From Azospirillum ramasamyi (GTDB lineage Bacteria > Pseudomonadota > Alphaproteobacteria > Azospirillales > Azospirillaceae): a DNA stretch of 64,000 nt. The translations under genes and the position numbers were made by a program. Location of the stretch: the NCBI RefSeq assembly GCF_003233655.1, contig NZ_CP029833.1, positions 372,001 through 436,000 of the forward strand, in the 5' to 3' direction. Positions 17,130 through 25,550 of this stretch are shown piece by piece. Numbering within the stretch: position 1 is the first letter of the stretch; each line of letters starts with the position of its first letter. A model generated the notes under the pieces. The model was not told the DNA's origin and did not search any database. It saw only the letters and a list, made by a program, of their open reading frames with translations.

Positions 17130-20006
17130 TCAGCGCTCCTGCTTCGGCAGGAAGGCGACGCCCAGCGCCAGGAAGACGGGGACGAAGGCGGCGGTCGCCA
17201 GGATGAAGGGGAGGAGTTCCGTCAGGCCCAGGCCCTTGGTGAAGGCGCCGACCGACAGCTTCAGGAAATGGGTGGTCGGGAACAGCGTGCCGAACAGCCA
17301 CGCCCCGCCTTCCAGGGTCGAGACCGGCTGAAGCATCCCGGAGAACTGGGTGGCCGGCAGCATGGTGACGATGGCGGTGCCGAACACCGCCGCCGTCTGG
17401 GTCGAGGTGAAGACGGAGATCAGCAGCCCCAGCGCCGTGGTCGCCACCACATAGATCAGCCCGCCCAGCAACAGCCCCACGAGACTGCCCTTCACCGACA
17501 CGCCGAACAGCAGGACGGCCATCACCACCATCAGCAGCAGGTTGAAGGTGGCGAGCGCGATGTAGGGCAACTGCTTGCCCAGCAGGAATTCCAGCCGCGT
17601 CACCGGGGTGACGTAGAGGTTGGTGATGGAGCCCAGCTCCTTCTCCCGCACCACGCCGAGCGCGGCGAGGATGGCGGGGATGAAGACCAGCAGCAGGCCG
17701 ATGACGGCCGGGACCATGGCGTCGAGGCTGCGGAAGGCCTGGTTGTAGCGGTAGCGCATCTCCACGGTGGCCGCCGCGGTGGGCAGGGAGACGCCGGCGG
17801 CGAGGGCGGCGTCCTGGATGAAGCGCTGGTGCAGGCCGGAGACGTAGCCCTGGATGGTCTCCGCCCGGAAAGGCATGGCGCCGTCGATGCGCACCGCCAC
17901 CTCCGGCACCCGGCCGCGGCGCAGGTCGCGGCCGAAGCCCTCGGGGATCTCGATGGTCAGCGACGCCTCGCCCCGCTGCAGGCGCAGCGCGAGGTCGCGG
18001 GCATCCACGGCCGGCGGGGTGGCGCGGAAGCTGCGCGAGCCGTCGAACTGCTCGATATAGGCGCGGCTTTCCGGCGTGCGGTCGTGGTCGAGCACGGCGA
18101 AGCTCAGATTCTCCACGTCCATGGTGATGCCGAAGCCGAAGACCAGCATCAGCAGCACGGTGCCGAGCAGGGCGACGGTCAGGCGGACGGGATCGCGGCG
18201 CAGCTCCAGCGTCTCGCGCCATGCGTAGGCCAGCAGGCGGCGGCGGGAGAAGGAGGAGCCTCCCTCTCCCGCCCCGGGAGAGGAAAGGGGCCCATGCGGA
18301 GCATGGGAAGGGTGAGGGGAGAGGCCGGAAGCCATGGGGGGCTGGGCCATGGGGATCTGGTCCATGGGGATCTGGTCCATGGGGTTCGGGATGCTTGGAA
18401 CACCCCTCACACTCCCCACTTCGTGGGGCCCCTCCCTCTCCCGGGGCGGGAGAGGGCGATTCTCCTCGGTTTGCTCCCCCTCCGCCTGGCGCATGAAACC
18501 GATGAAGGCGTCGTCCAGGCTGTCGGCCTGCTGTTGGCGGCGCAGCTCGTCGGGGGGGCCGGAGGCGATGACGCGGCCGGCGTTCATGAAGGCCACCCGG
18601 TCGCAGCGCGCCGCCTCGTTCATGAAATGGGTGGAAACGAAGATCGTCACCCCCTGGTCGCGCGAAAGCGCGATCAGGTCGCGCCAGAACTGGTCGCGCG
18701 CCACCGGATCGACGCCGGAGGTCGGCTCGTCGAGGATCAGCAGTTCCGGCCCGTGCAGGATGGCGACGGCCAGGGACAGCCGCTGCCGCACGCCGAGCGG
18801 AAGCCTGTCGGCCACCGCGTCGATGTAGGGCGACAGGCCGAAGCGCTTGACCAGCGCCGCCAGCCGGCTGTCGGCGTCGGCGAGGTCGAACAGGCGGGCG
18901 TGCAGGTCCAGGTTCTGGCGCACCGTCAGCTCGCCATAGAGCGAGAAGGCCTGCGCCATGTAGCCGACGCGGCGGCGGCTTTCCAGATCGCCGGCGTCCA
19001 CCGGCTTGCCGAACAGCCTCGCCTCGCCGGCGCTGGCGGGCAGGAGGCCGGTCAGCATCTTCATCGTGGTGGTCTTGCCGCAGCCGTTGGACCCCAGGAA
19101 GCCGAAGATCTCGCCGCGGCCGATGCGGAAGCTGACGTCCGACACCGCGGTGAAATCGCCGAAGCGGCGGGTCAGGCCGATCGCCTCGATCGCCGGCTCC
19201 GCGCCGACGGGCTCGGGCGGGCGGGGCGGAACGGTCAGGCGTTCGTAGCCGCGCCGGGCATTCTCCGGCAGCAGGGCGACGAACGCCCCCTCCAGATCGG
19301 CGGCGCCGGTCTGCGCCTTCACCGCGGCGGGGGTATCGTAGGCCAGCAGGCGGCCGGCGTTCATCATCACCACCTGGTCGAAGCGCTCGGCCTCGTCCAT
19401 GTAGGAGGTGGCGACCAGCACCGTCATGCCGGGACGGCCGGCGCGGATGCGGTCGATCAGCTCCCAGAACTGGCGGCGGGAGAGCGGATCGACGCCGGTC
19501 GTCGGCTCGTCGAGGATCAGCAGGTCGGGGTCGTGCAGCAGGGCGCAGCACAGGCCGAGCTTCTGCTTCATGCCGCCGGACAGCTTGCCGGCTGGGCGGT
19601 CGGGAAAAGGGGCGAGGCCGGTGGATTCCAGCAGGTCGGCGATGCGGCGCCGGCGCTCCGCGGCGTCGAGGCCGAACAGGCGGCCGAAGAACTGGAGATT
19701 CTCGGCGACGGTCAGCTCGGCGTAGAGGTTGCGGCCGAGCCCCTGCGGCATGTAGGCGATGCGCGGCTGGAGCGCGGCGCGGCCATGGCGGTCGGAAACG
19801 TCGGTGCCGAGCACGCGGACGCTGCCCTCTTGGATCTTCTTGGCGGTGGAGATCAGGCCGAGCAGGGTCGATTTGCCGACGCCGTCCGGGCCGATGATCG
19901 CGACGCTGGTGCCGGTGGGAATGTCGAGAGCCACATGCTCCAGCGCCACCGTCCCGCCATAGCGGTGCCGCACGCCGGACAGCGAGACGGCGGAGGCGGG
20001 GGTCAT
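17130..20006 (-). CDS. rbbA: RbbA-like ABC transporter: two ATPase domains fused to an ABC-2 permease
   Basis: A 958-residue fusion. NBD1 (about 5-245) has Walker A GPDGVGKST at 39-47, signature LSGGMKQKL at 142-150 and Walker B LLILDEPTT. NBD2 (about 272-505) has Walker A GSNGCGKTT near 305-313 and Walker B LLILDEPTS, but its signature is altered to LPLGVRQRL. A low-complexity linker (about 510-587) follows, then an ABC-2 permease (about 590-958) with one N-terminal TM, a periplasmic domain and five TMs. This is the RbbA/YhiH plan, or YbhF plus YbhS joined. It overlaps hlyD by ATGA upstream and is followed after 3 nt by the second permease. The linker is encoded by two inverted intergenic-type palindromes with 15-bp repeats between them. 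Confidence 0.9.
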   Translation of the reverse strand: MTPASAVSLSGVRHRYGGTVALEHVALDIPTGTSVAIIGPDGVGKSTLLGLISTAKKIQEGSVRVLGTDVSDRHGRAALQPRIAYMPQGLGRNLYAELTVAENLQFFGRLFGLDAAERRRRIADLLESTGLAPFPDRPAGKLSGGMKQKLGLCCALLHDPDLLILDEPTTGVDPLSRRQFWELIDRIRAGRPGMTVLVATSYMDEAERFDQVVMMNAGRLLAYDTPAAVKAQTGAADLEGAFVALLPENARRGYERLTVPPRPPEPVGAEPAIEAIGLTRRFGDFTAVSDVSFRIGRGEIFGFLGSNGCGKTTTMKMLTGLLPASAGEARLFGKPVDAGDLESRRRVGYMAQAFSLYGELTVRQNLDLHARLFDLADADSRLAALVKRFGLSPYIDAVADRLPLGVRQRLSLAVAILHGPELLILDEPTSGVDPVARDQFWRDLIALSRDQGVTIFVSTHFMNEAARCDRVAFMNAGRVIASGPPDELRRQQQADSLDDAFIGFMRQAEGEQTEENRPLPPREREGPHEVGSVRGVPSIPNPMDQIPMDQIPMAQPPMASGLSPHPSHAPHGPLSSPGAGEGGSSFSRRRLLAYAWRETLELRRDPVRLTVALLGTVLLMLVFGFGITMDVENLSFAVLDHDRTPESRAYIEQFDGSRSFRATPPAVDARDLALRLQRGEASLTIEIPEGFGRDLRRGRVPEVAVRIDGAMPFRAETIQGYVSGLHQRFIQDAALAAGVSLPTAAATVEMRYRYNQAFRSLDAMVPAVIGLLLVFIPAILAALGVVREKELGSITNLYVTPVTRLEFLLGKQLPYIALATFNLLLMVVMAVLLFGVSVKGSLVGLLLGGLIYVVATTALGLLISVFTSTQTAAVFGTAIVTMLPATQFSGMLQPVSTLEGGAWLFGTLFPTTHFLKLSVGAFTKGLGLTELLPFILATAAFVPVFLALGVAFLPKQER
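18264..18454. repeat. Inverted pair of palindromic mosaic elements inside the rbbA-like gene
   Basis: CTCTCCC-GCCCC-GGGAGAG (18264-18282) with a hairpin CCCATGC-gga-GCATGGG beside it, and in opposite orientation CCCCAC-ttc-GTGGGG followed by CTCTCCCGGGGCGGGAGAG (18436-18454). Between them lie three 15-bp units starting CCATGGGG at 18347, 18362 and 18377; the first two are identical. The same palindrome family is intergenic at 27.2 and 42.3-42.5 kb. Here it is in frame and encodes the linker of the ABC fusion, including the pentapeptide repeats PMDQI, PMDQI, PMAQP. Confidence 0.85.
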
Positions 20007-21196
20007 GACCTCGACCCTTGCGAGGGATCCCCTCTCCCCCCCGGGGAGAGGGTTAGGGTGAGGGGGTTGCGTGGGGTGGATTGGGAAGCGGAGGGTGTCT
20101 GATTATCGGCGAAGTCATGCGGCGCGCCCCCCTCACCCCGACCCTCTCCCCGGGGGGGAGAGGGGGATTGAGGCGGGGGAGAGGGGGGGATAAGGGATGA
20201 GGACGAGGTCTCTGCCCGCGTCAGCCTCGATTCCAGCCAGTCCGGCCAGACCGCCGCGTCGTCCAGCTTCACATAGGCCATGCCGGTCAGGCCGGTCTTC
20301 ACCCGGTCGATGTAGCGGGTGACCAGCGATTCCGGGACGCGGGCCTTGACGCGGAACATCATGCGGTCGCGTTCGGACTTGGTTTCCACCTGCTTGGGCG
20401 TGAACTGGGCGCGGGGCGCGACGAAGGTGACGGCGGCGGGGATCGCGGTGTCGGGAACCGCGTCCAGCAGGATGCGGGCGTCGGCGCCCAGCGCGAGGTT
20501 TCCCGCGGTGTCGGTCGGCAGGAAGAAGGTCATGTAGACGTTCGACAGGTCGAGCAGAGTCGCCACCTTGCCGCCGGCCCCGAGAACCTCGCCGGGTTCG
20601 GCCAAGCGGTAGAGGACGCGGGACTTGCGCGGAGCCCTCAGCACGCCGTCGGCGACCAGAGTGGTCAGCCGGTCCACGTCGCCGGCCGCGGCGTCGATGG
20701 CCTCGTCGGCGCTGGCGAGGCGGCTCTTGGCGGCCTCCAGCGCGGCGTCGGCGGTGCGGCGGGCGTTGCGGGCCTGATCGACGCGCTGTTCGGCGATATG
20801 GCCCTTGCCGAACAGGACCAGCGCCCGCTCCATCTCCTTGGCGGCGTAGTCGGCCTCGCTGCTGCGCTGGGCGACCAGGGCGGCGGCTTCCTCGCGGGCG
20901 CGCCGGGTCTGGCGCAGCTGGGCCTCGGCGGAACGGAGCTGCGCCTCCAGGTCGCGGGTGTCGAGCGTGGCGATGACGGCGCCGGCCTCCACCAGATCGC
21001 CCTCCTGCACCGGGATGGTCTGGACGCGGGCGGCGTATTTGGTGGCGACGTCGATCTCGTTCGCCTCGATCCGGCCGTTGCCGGAGGCGAATCCGGCGGG
21101 CAGGCGGTTGCCCTGCATCGCCCGCCAGCCATAGGCGGCCCCGGCACCGAGGATCGCCAGCAGGACGACGGCGATGAGAAGGCGTCTGACGGTCAT
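20003..21196 (-). CDS. HlyD-family membrane fusion protein of the ABC exporter
   Basis: A 397-residue periplasmic adaptor (YbhG/YhiI-like). Residues 1-28 hold the N-terminal membrane anchor (LLIAVVLLAILGAGAAYGW). The first lipoyl half follows (IPVQEGDLVEAGAVIATLD), then a long α-hairpin (about 80-180, rich in A/E/R: QLRSAEAQLRQTRRAREEAA), the second lipoyl half (VLRAPRKSRVLYRLAEPGEV) and a β-barrel (about 215-325). The last roughly 70 residues (about 328-397), rich in S, P and G, come from two inverted palindromic elements and do not belong to the family. The start is 2 nt after the stop of the beta-CASP gene, and its stop overlaps the RbbA-like start. Confidence 0.9.
   Translation of the reverse strand: MTVRRLLIAVVLLAILGAGAAYGWRAMQGNRLPAGFASGNGRIEANEIDVATKYAARVQTIPVQEGDLVEAGAVIATLDTRDLEAQLRSAEAQLRQTRRAREEAAALVAQRSSEADYAAKEMERALVLFGKGHIAEQRVDQARNARRTADAALEAAKSRLASADEAIDAAAGDVDRLTTLVADGVLRAPRKSRVLYRLAEPGEVLGAGGKVATLLDLSNVYMTFFLPTDTAGNLALGADARILLDAVPDTAIPAAVTFVAPRAQFTPKQVETKSERDRMMFRVKARVPESLVTRYIDRVKTGLTGMAYVKLDDAAVWPDWLESRLTRAETSSSSLIPPSPPPQSPSPPRGEGRGEGGAPHDFADNQTPSASQSTPRNPLTLTLSPGGRGDPSQGSRS
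20030..20164. repeat. Inverted pair of CCCTCTCCCC palindromes at the 3' end of hlyD
   Basis: CCCTCTCCCC-ccc-GGGGAGAGGG at 20030-20052 and again at 20142-20164, with the adjoining GTGAGGGG/CCCCTCAC sequences facing each other. The pair, with about 90 bp between, lies inside the hlyD reading frame and makes its non-conserved C-terminal tail. It belongs to the same family as the elements at 18.3, 27.2 and 42.3-42.5 kb. Confidence 0.8.
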
Positions 21197-21198
21197 GG

Positions 21199-22797
21199 CT
21201 ACGCTCCCTTGCCTGCGTTGCCGGTGGTGTCGAGCGCGCCCATCACGCCGGCCAGGATGCGTTCCCGCGCCGCGTCGTCGGGCGCGGCATCCAGCGTGCG
21301 ACGCAGGGTCAACAGCGCTTCGGCATAATGGTTGTGCCAGTCCCGTCCGCCGAGGTCGGCGGGGGCGAGGCGCGGGTGGCGTTCGGCCGGCTCCAGCGGG
21401 CGCGGGGCGGCGAGATCGAGCCGGTCGTCCAGCGCCGGCTGCGCGATGGAATCCGGCGCCCAACCCCTGTCGATCAGCGCCTGCCGGATGGAGGCGCGGG
21501 CGGATTCCTCGCCATGGACCAGGAACAGGCCATGGCCGACGCCCTTGCGCGCCTCCACCCAGTCCAGCAGCGTGGAGCGGTCGGCATGGCCGGAATAGAC
21601 GTCGATGGAGCGTATCTTCGCCTTGATGGCGATCTCCTCGCCATGGATGCGGACGCGGGGGGCGCCCTCCTGCAGCAGGCGGCCCATCGTGCCGGGGGCC
21701 TGGTAGCCGACCAGCAGCACGGTGTCCTGCGGGCGCCACAGCCGGTTCTTGAGATGGTGGCGGATGCGGCCGGCGTCGCACATGCCGCTGGCCGCCATGA
21801 TGATGGCGCCGCCGGAGACGCTGTTCAGGCGCTGACTCTCCTGCACGCTGCGGACATGGTGGAAATTGCTGCGGGTGAAGGGATCGCCGTCGGTCTCCAG
21901 ATCGTCGAGATGGCGGCGGAAGACGCCGGTCACCGCGTCGGCGAGCGGCGAGTCGAGGAAGACGTCCACCGCCGGCAGCTGGCCGCTGTCGAACAGGCAG
22001 TCGAGGTCGTAGAGCAGTTCCTGCGTGCGCTCCACCGCGAAGACCGGGATCAGCAGGACGCCGCCGGCCGCCAGGGCGGTGGACACCTCGGCGCGCAGCA
22101 CCGCCTGCCGGCCCGCCTCGTCCAGGTCGGTGCGGTCGCGGTCGCCATAGGTGGTCTCCAGCACCATCCAGTCCGGCCGCTCCGGCCCGTCGGCATCGGC
22201 GTGGAAGCTCTTGCCGCCGGGGCCGAGGTCGCCGGAGAACAGGATGCGGGTGGGGCCGGAGGCGCCGTTCCTGGCCTCGACTTCGATGGAGGCCGAGCCC
22301 AGGATGTGGCCGGCCTGCCAGAAGCGGGCGCGCAGGCCCGGCAGGATCTCGGTCCAGCGGTCGTACTCGACTCGGCGGAGCCGGCGCAGGCTGCGGATGG
22401 CGTCGTCCTGGGTGTAGATCGCCTGGACCGGCGGACGGCCGCGCTGGCGGTTGCGGCGGTTCAGGCGCTCGACCTCGCCCTCCTGGATGTAGCCGCTGTC
22501 GGGCAGCATGTATTCCAGCAGGTCCACCGTGCCGGCGGTGGCGTGGATGCGGCCGCGGAAGCCGAGACGGGTCAGCTTGGGCAGCAGGCCGGAATGGTCG
22601 ATGTGGGCATGGGTCAGCAGGACGGCCTTGATCGAGGCCGGATTGAAGGGAAAGGGGCGGTAGTTCAGTTCCCGGATCGTCTTGGTGCCCTGGAACATGC
22701 CGCAATCGATCAGCACGTCGCCTTCGGGCGTGGAGAGGCGGAAGCAGGAACCGGTCACCGTTCCGGCGGCGCCATGGAAGGTCAGCGACAGGGACAT
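21199..22797 (-). CDS. Metallo-beta-lactamase/beta-CASP family RNase
   Basis: A 532-residue enzyme of the Ysh1/CPSF-73-like bacterial branch. The zinc motif 2 THAHIDHSG lies at residues 62-70 (His63, His65, Asp67, His68). The beta-CASP motifs follow: ETTYGDRDR (A), VFAVERTQELLYDLDCLFDS (B region) and VGYQAPGTMGRLLQ (C), with the RMMBL-type DVYSGHADRSTLLDW near the C-terminus. Such proteins cut or trim RNA; bacterial members are usually annotated as MBL-fold exonucleases. An AAGGAG stands 8 nt before the ATG. It lies between a nucleoside/nucleotide phosphorylase and an ABC exporter, all on one strand, so an RNA/nucleotide salvage or stress role is an inference. Confidence 0.88.
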   Translation of the reverse strand: MSLSLTFHGAAGTVTGSCFRLSTPEGDVLIDCGMFQGTKTIRELNYRPFPFNPASIKAVLLTHAHIDHSGLLPKLTRLGFRGRIHATAGTVDLLEYMLPDSGYIQEGEVERLNRRNRQRGRPPVQAIYTQDDAIRSLRRLRRVEYDRWTEILPGLRARFWQAGHILGSASIEVEARNGASGPTRILFSGDLGPGGKSFHADADGPERPDWMVLETTYGDRDRTDLDEAGRQAVLRAEVSTALAAGGVLLIPVFAVERTQELLYDLDCLFDSGQLPAVDVFLDSPLADAVTGVFRRHLDDLETDGDPFTRSNFHHVRSVQESQRLNSVSGGAIIMAASGMCDAGRIRHHLKNRLWRPQDTVLLVGYQAPGTMGRLLQEGAPRVRIHGEEIAIKAKIRSIDVYSGHADRSTLLDWVEARKGVGHGLFLVHGEESARASIRQALIDRGWAPDSIAQPALDDRLDLAAPRPLEPAERHPRLAPADLGGRDWHNHYAEALLTLRRTLDAAPDDAARERILAGVMGALDTTGNAGKGA

Positions 22798-22874
22798 GGT
22801 TCGGCTCCTTCGGTTTGCATCCCTCGCCCCCGGAGGAGAAAGAGCCCCCCGGGGAGAAGGAGATTGGTTCCTGC

Positions 22875-24368
22875 TCACCCCACCCCCAGCACCACCCCGC
22901 TGCTTTCCGCAGCATGGGCCTGGGCGAAGGTGAAGTCGGCGTTGGTGCTGGCGTGGATGCGGTAGAGCGGTTCGCCCCGGCGCACCGGGTCGCCGACCTT
23001 GCGCAGCAGGTCGATACCGGCGCCCTTGTCGGTGGGCGCGCCGGCCAGCCGGGCGATGCGGGCCAGGCGGTAGCAGTCGAGCGACGACACCACCCCGTCG
23101 GCGGGGGCGGCGACCTCCGCGACCAGGGAGCCCAGCGTCGCCACCGCGGGCGGCGGGCCCTGCATGGCGATGATGCGCTCCATGGCGGCGAGCGCCGCGC
23201 CCGACTCCAGAAGCTCGCGCGCCCGGCGGTTGCCGCTGCCGCCGCGGACGGCGGGGTCGAATTCCAGGATGCGGCCGGCCAGCAGCAGGGCGCGCTCCCT
23301 CAGGTCGGCGGGGGATGCCGGATCGTTGCGCAGCACCGCCATCACGTCGCGCGCCTCCAGCACCGGGCCGATGCCGCGCCCGACCGGCTGCGAACCGTCG
23401 GTGATCGCCACCTCCAGCGTCAGGCCGAGGCTGTCGCCGACATGCTCGAACAGCTTGCGCAGGCGGACCGCCTCGCCCGCCGTGCGGATCTTGGCGCTGG
23501 GGCCGACGGGGATGTCGATCAGCAGATGGGTGGAGCCGGCCGCCACCTTCTTCGACAGGATGGAGGCGACCAGCTGCTCGCGCGTGTCGATGGCGAGCGG
23601 GCGCTCGACCGAGATCAGGATGTCGTCGGCCGGCGACAGCCGGACATGGCCGCCCCAGACCAGGCAGCCCTTGGCCTCGCGCACCAGCGCCTGCATGCGC
23701 TCCATCGGCACGTCGACATTCGCCAGCACCTCCATGGTGTCGGCGGTGCCGGCGGGGGAGGTGATGGCGCGCGACGAGGTCTTGGGGATCGGCAGGCCGT
23801 GGGCGGCGACGATCGGCACCACGATCATCGAGGTGCGGTTGCCGGGAATGCCGCCGATGCAGTGCTTGTCGGCGATGGTGCCCAAATCCCGCCACTGCAG
23901 CCGGGTGCCGGCGGCGATCATGGCGCGGGTCAGCCCCAGCACCTCCGCCGTCGTCATGAAGCTGGCGCAGGCGATCAGGAAGGCGGCGATCTCGATCTTC
24001 GAATAGCGCTGGTCGGCGATGTCGCGGATGATCGCCGCCAGCTGCGCGTCGCTCAGGGCGGCGCCGCCGACCTTGGCGCGCACCAGCTCGAAACTCTCAG
24101 GCGGGGTCGGCGGGACGAGATGGACGGCGGAACCCTCGGCCAGCCCCAATTGGGCGAAGGCGGGGTCGGACAGGCCGATCTCGTCGGGGGCGACGATGGC
24201 GGGGTCGTCGACGATGTTCAGCACCGCCAGCAGGGAACGGCCGTCGGCCCGCACCTCCACCCGGCCCAGACCGAGGAAATCCTCGACATGGTACCGGGCG
24301 CAGCGCCGGTTGAGGAAGGCGACGTTCTCCCGGACGGTGTCGATCGCCAGATGTCGAAGCGTCAGCAT
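22875..24368 (-). CDS. Long-form thymidine phosphorylase / AMP phosphorylase family protein
   Basis: A 497-residue phosphorylase of the archaeal-type DeoA2 family, with an extra N-terminal domain (about 1-90) compared with ordinary DeoA (about 440). The family signature is seen as [20 protein letters not shown]. Further blocks are [20 protein letters not shown] (phosphate/substrate binding), [20 protein letters not shown] and a C-terminal domain ending [15 protein letters not shown]. Archaeal relatives turn AMP and phosphate into ribose-1,5-bisphosphate and adenine; bacterial relatives are named thymidine phosphorylase but are little studied. It is the first gene of the phosphorylase-RNase-exporter operon, 77 nt before the beta-CASP gene. 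Which base it uses cannot be decided from sequence. Confidence 0.88.
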   Translation of the reverse strand: MLTLRHLAIDTVRENVAFLNRRCARYHVEDFLGLGRVEVRADGRSLLAVLNIVDDPAIVAPDEIGLSDPAFAQLGLAEGSAVHLVPPTPPESFELVRAKVGGAALSDAQLAAIIRDIADQRYSKIEIAAFLIACASFMTTAEVLGLTRAMIAAGTRLQWRDLGTIADKHCIGGIPGNRTSMIVVPIVAAHGLPIPKTSSRAITSPAGTADTMEVLANVDVPMERMQALVREAKGCLVWGGHVRLSPADDILISVERPLAIDTREQLVASILSKKVAAGSTHLLIDIPVGPSAKIRTAGEAVRLRKLFEHVGDSLGLTLEVAITDGSQPVGRGIGPVLEARDVMAVLRNDPASPADLRERALLLAGRILEFDPAVRGGSGNRRARELLESGAALAAMERIIAMQGPPPAVATLGSLVAEVAAPADGVVSSLDCYRLARIARLAGAPTDKGAGIDLLRKVGDPVRRGEPLYRIHASTNADFTFAQAHAAESSGVVLGVG

Positions 24369-24497
24369 GGGAACAGTCTACGATAGACCGCGCCGAACAG
24401 AGACGCCCAGCCCGCGCCTCAGCCATACCTGCCCTCATGCCTCGCATTTGATCCCGATCATTGGCAGGGCGGGGCGGGCGTGCTTAAGGGAGCGGGG

Positions 24498-24974
24498 CTA
24501 TAGCCCCAGCGTCTGCCTGACCCATCCCACCAGCGCCGGCAGCGGCATGGCGCCGGCCGTGCGGGCGATCTCGCGGCCGTGATGGACCAGAACCAGCGAC
24601 GGAATGCTGCGGATGCCGAAACGGGCGGCAAGGTCCGGCGAGGCTTCCGTGTCGATCTTGGCGAGTCGGACCCGCGGTTCCAGCTGTGCCGCCGCCTGGG
24701 TGAAGACCGGGGCCATCATGCGGCAGGGACCGCACCATTCGGCCCAGAAGTCGATCAGCACGGGCAGGTCGCCGCGTTCGGCATGGGCGGCGAAGCGTCG
24801 GGCGTCGAGCGCCACCGGCTTGCCTTCGAACAGGGTATTGCCGCAGCGGCCGCATTTGCCGCCGCCGAGCCGGGCCGGAGGCACGCGGTTCAGGGTGTCG
24901 CAATGCGGGCAGGCGACGAGCAGGCTGTCGGCGCCTGTGGATGACTGACCTGAAGCTTGGGCGGTGGTCGGCAT
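24498..24974 (-). CDS. trxC: Thioredoxin 2
   Basis: A 158-residue cytosolic thiol-disulfide reductase. An N-terminal zinc ribbon holds two CxxC pairs (Cys22/25 and Cys41/44), and the thioredoxin domain has the active site WAEWCGPCRMMAP with Cys81 and Cys84, IDTEASPDLAARFGIRSIPS with the cis-Pro, and the VHHGREIARTAGA edge. This zinc-ribbon-plus-CGPC design is typical of TrxC, which is often induced by oxidative stress. GGAAGGAG lies 8 nt before the ATG at 24974; an in-frame upstream extension has no family match. TrxC has no clear functional link to the neighbours. Confidence 0.95.
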   Translation of the reverse strand: MPTTAQASGQSSTGADSLLVACPHCDTLNRVPPARLGGGKCGRCGNTLFEGKPVALDARRFAAHAERGDLPVLIDFWAEWCGPCRMMAPVFTQAAAQLEPRVRLAKIDTEASPDLAARFGIRSIPSLVLVHHGREIARTAGAMPLPALVGWVRQTLGL

Positions 24975-25051
24975 GGCGGGGCTCCTTCCCCTGGCAGCGG
25001 TTCCACCGTCGATGTATGGGGCCGGAGCCGTCCGCTCAAGGCGTGCGGAGC

Positions 25052-25306
25052 CTATTCCCGCCGGCCCATCAGCCCTTCCAGCTTGGCGAGATCCACATAT
25101 TGCGCCGGCCGGTCCTTCAACAGGTCCGGGGCGGCCAGGGCGTTCTCCCGCGCGCATTCGGCGACATAGCGGGCCAAGAGGTCGCGCATGACCTCGGCCA
25201 ATGGCGTTTGCCGCTGGCGTGCGTAATTCTTGGCGACATCTTTGATTCGGCGATCAACGCGCAAAGAGATCGTCGCCTTCTTTGGATGAAACGGATCTCC
25301 GATCAT
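25052..25306 (-). CDS. Orphan ribbon-helix-helix protein
   Basis: An 84-residue basic protein. Residues about 10-50 (ATISLRVDRRIKDVAKNYAR, then QTPLAEVMRDLLARYV) have the β-strand then two helices of Arc/MetJ/CopG-type DNA-binding proteins, including many antitoxins. A good site, GGAGGA, stands 6 nt before the ATG. No toxin-like gene (PIN, RelE, MazF) lies beside it, so an antitoxin role is unsupported; it may be an autoregulator. The DnaA-box cluster lies directly upstream. Confidence 0.7.
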   Translation of the reverse strand: MIGDPFHPKKATISLRVDRRIKDVAKNYARQRQTPLAEVMRDLLARYVAECARENALAAPDLLKDRPAQYVDLAKLEGLMGRRE

Positions 25307-25414
25307 GACGATCCTCCACCAGTCTTGCCGATCCTCGTTATTTGGATATGCCGGATCGGCGGTGGATACAAGGATCGTCGGGAAGAGGGCCGATAAAACT
25401 TGGGGATGATAACT

Positions 25415-25540
25415 TGTGGATTTGTGTGGATAAATTTTCCGCCGGTTTTCTTCTCCACAGAATCTGTGGATAGATGTGTGCGCAATCCCCGAACAGAATC
25501 ATCCACATCCTTCCTGCCGGCCTGTCCGGCCTGTGGATGA
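25415..25540. promoter_or_regulatory. Cluster of six DnaA-box-like sequences
   Basis: Within 126 bp there are TGTGGATTT (25415), TGTGGATAA (25425, perfect complement of TTATCCACA), TTCTCCACA (25451), TGTGGATAG (25465), TCATCCACA (25499) and TGTGGATGA (25532). One is perfect, one has two mismatches and the others have one mismatch to TTATCCACA. Two GANTC (CcrM) sites, GAATC at 25460-25464 and 25496-25500, lie among them, and T-rich DNA follows at 25545-25560. The 244 bp between the RHH gene and the sensor gene hold nothing else. It may be a replication origin of one replicon, a DnaA-titration site or a DnaA-controlled promoter. Confidence 0.6.
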
Positions 25541-25550
25541 CTGGGTTTGC

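Noticed and set aside
16497-20102. Long plus-strand open frame (over 1200 codons) opposite the ABC genes
   Set aside because: Translation is H/Q/R/G/A-rich with no domain, and it lies exactly antisense to well-recognised genes; a typical shadow in GC-rich DNA.
25052-25540. Toxin-antitoxin pair
   Set aside because: Only an RHH protein is present; no toxin-like frame exists on either side.
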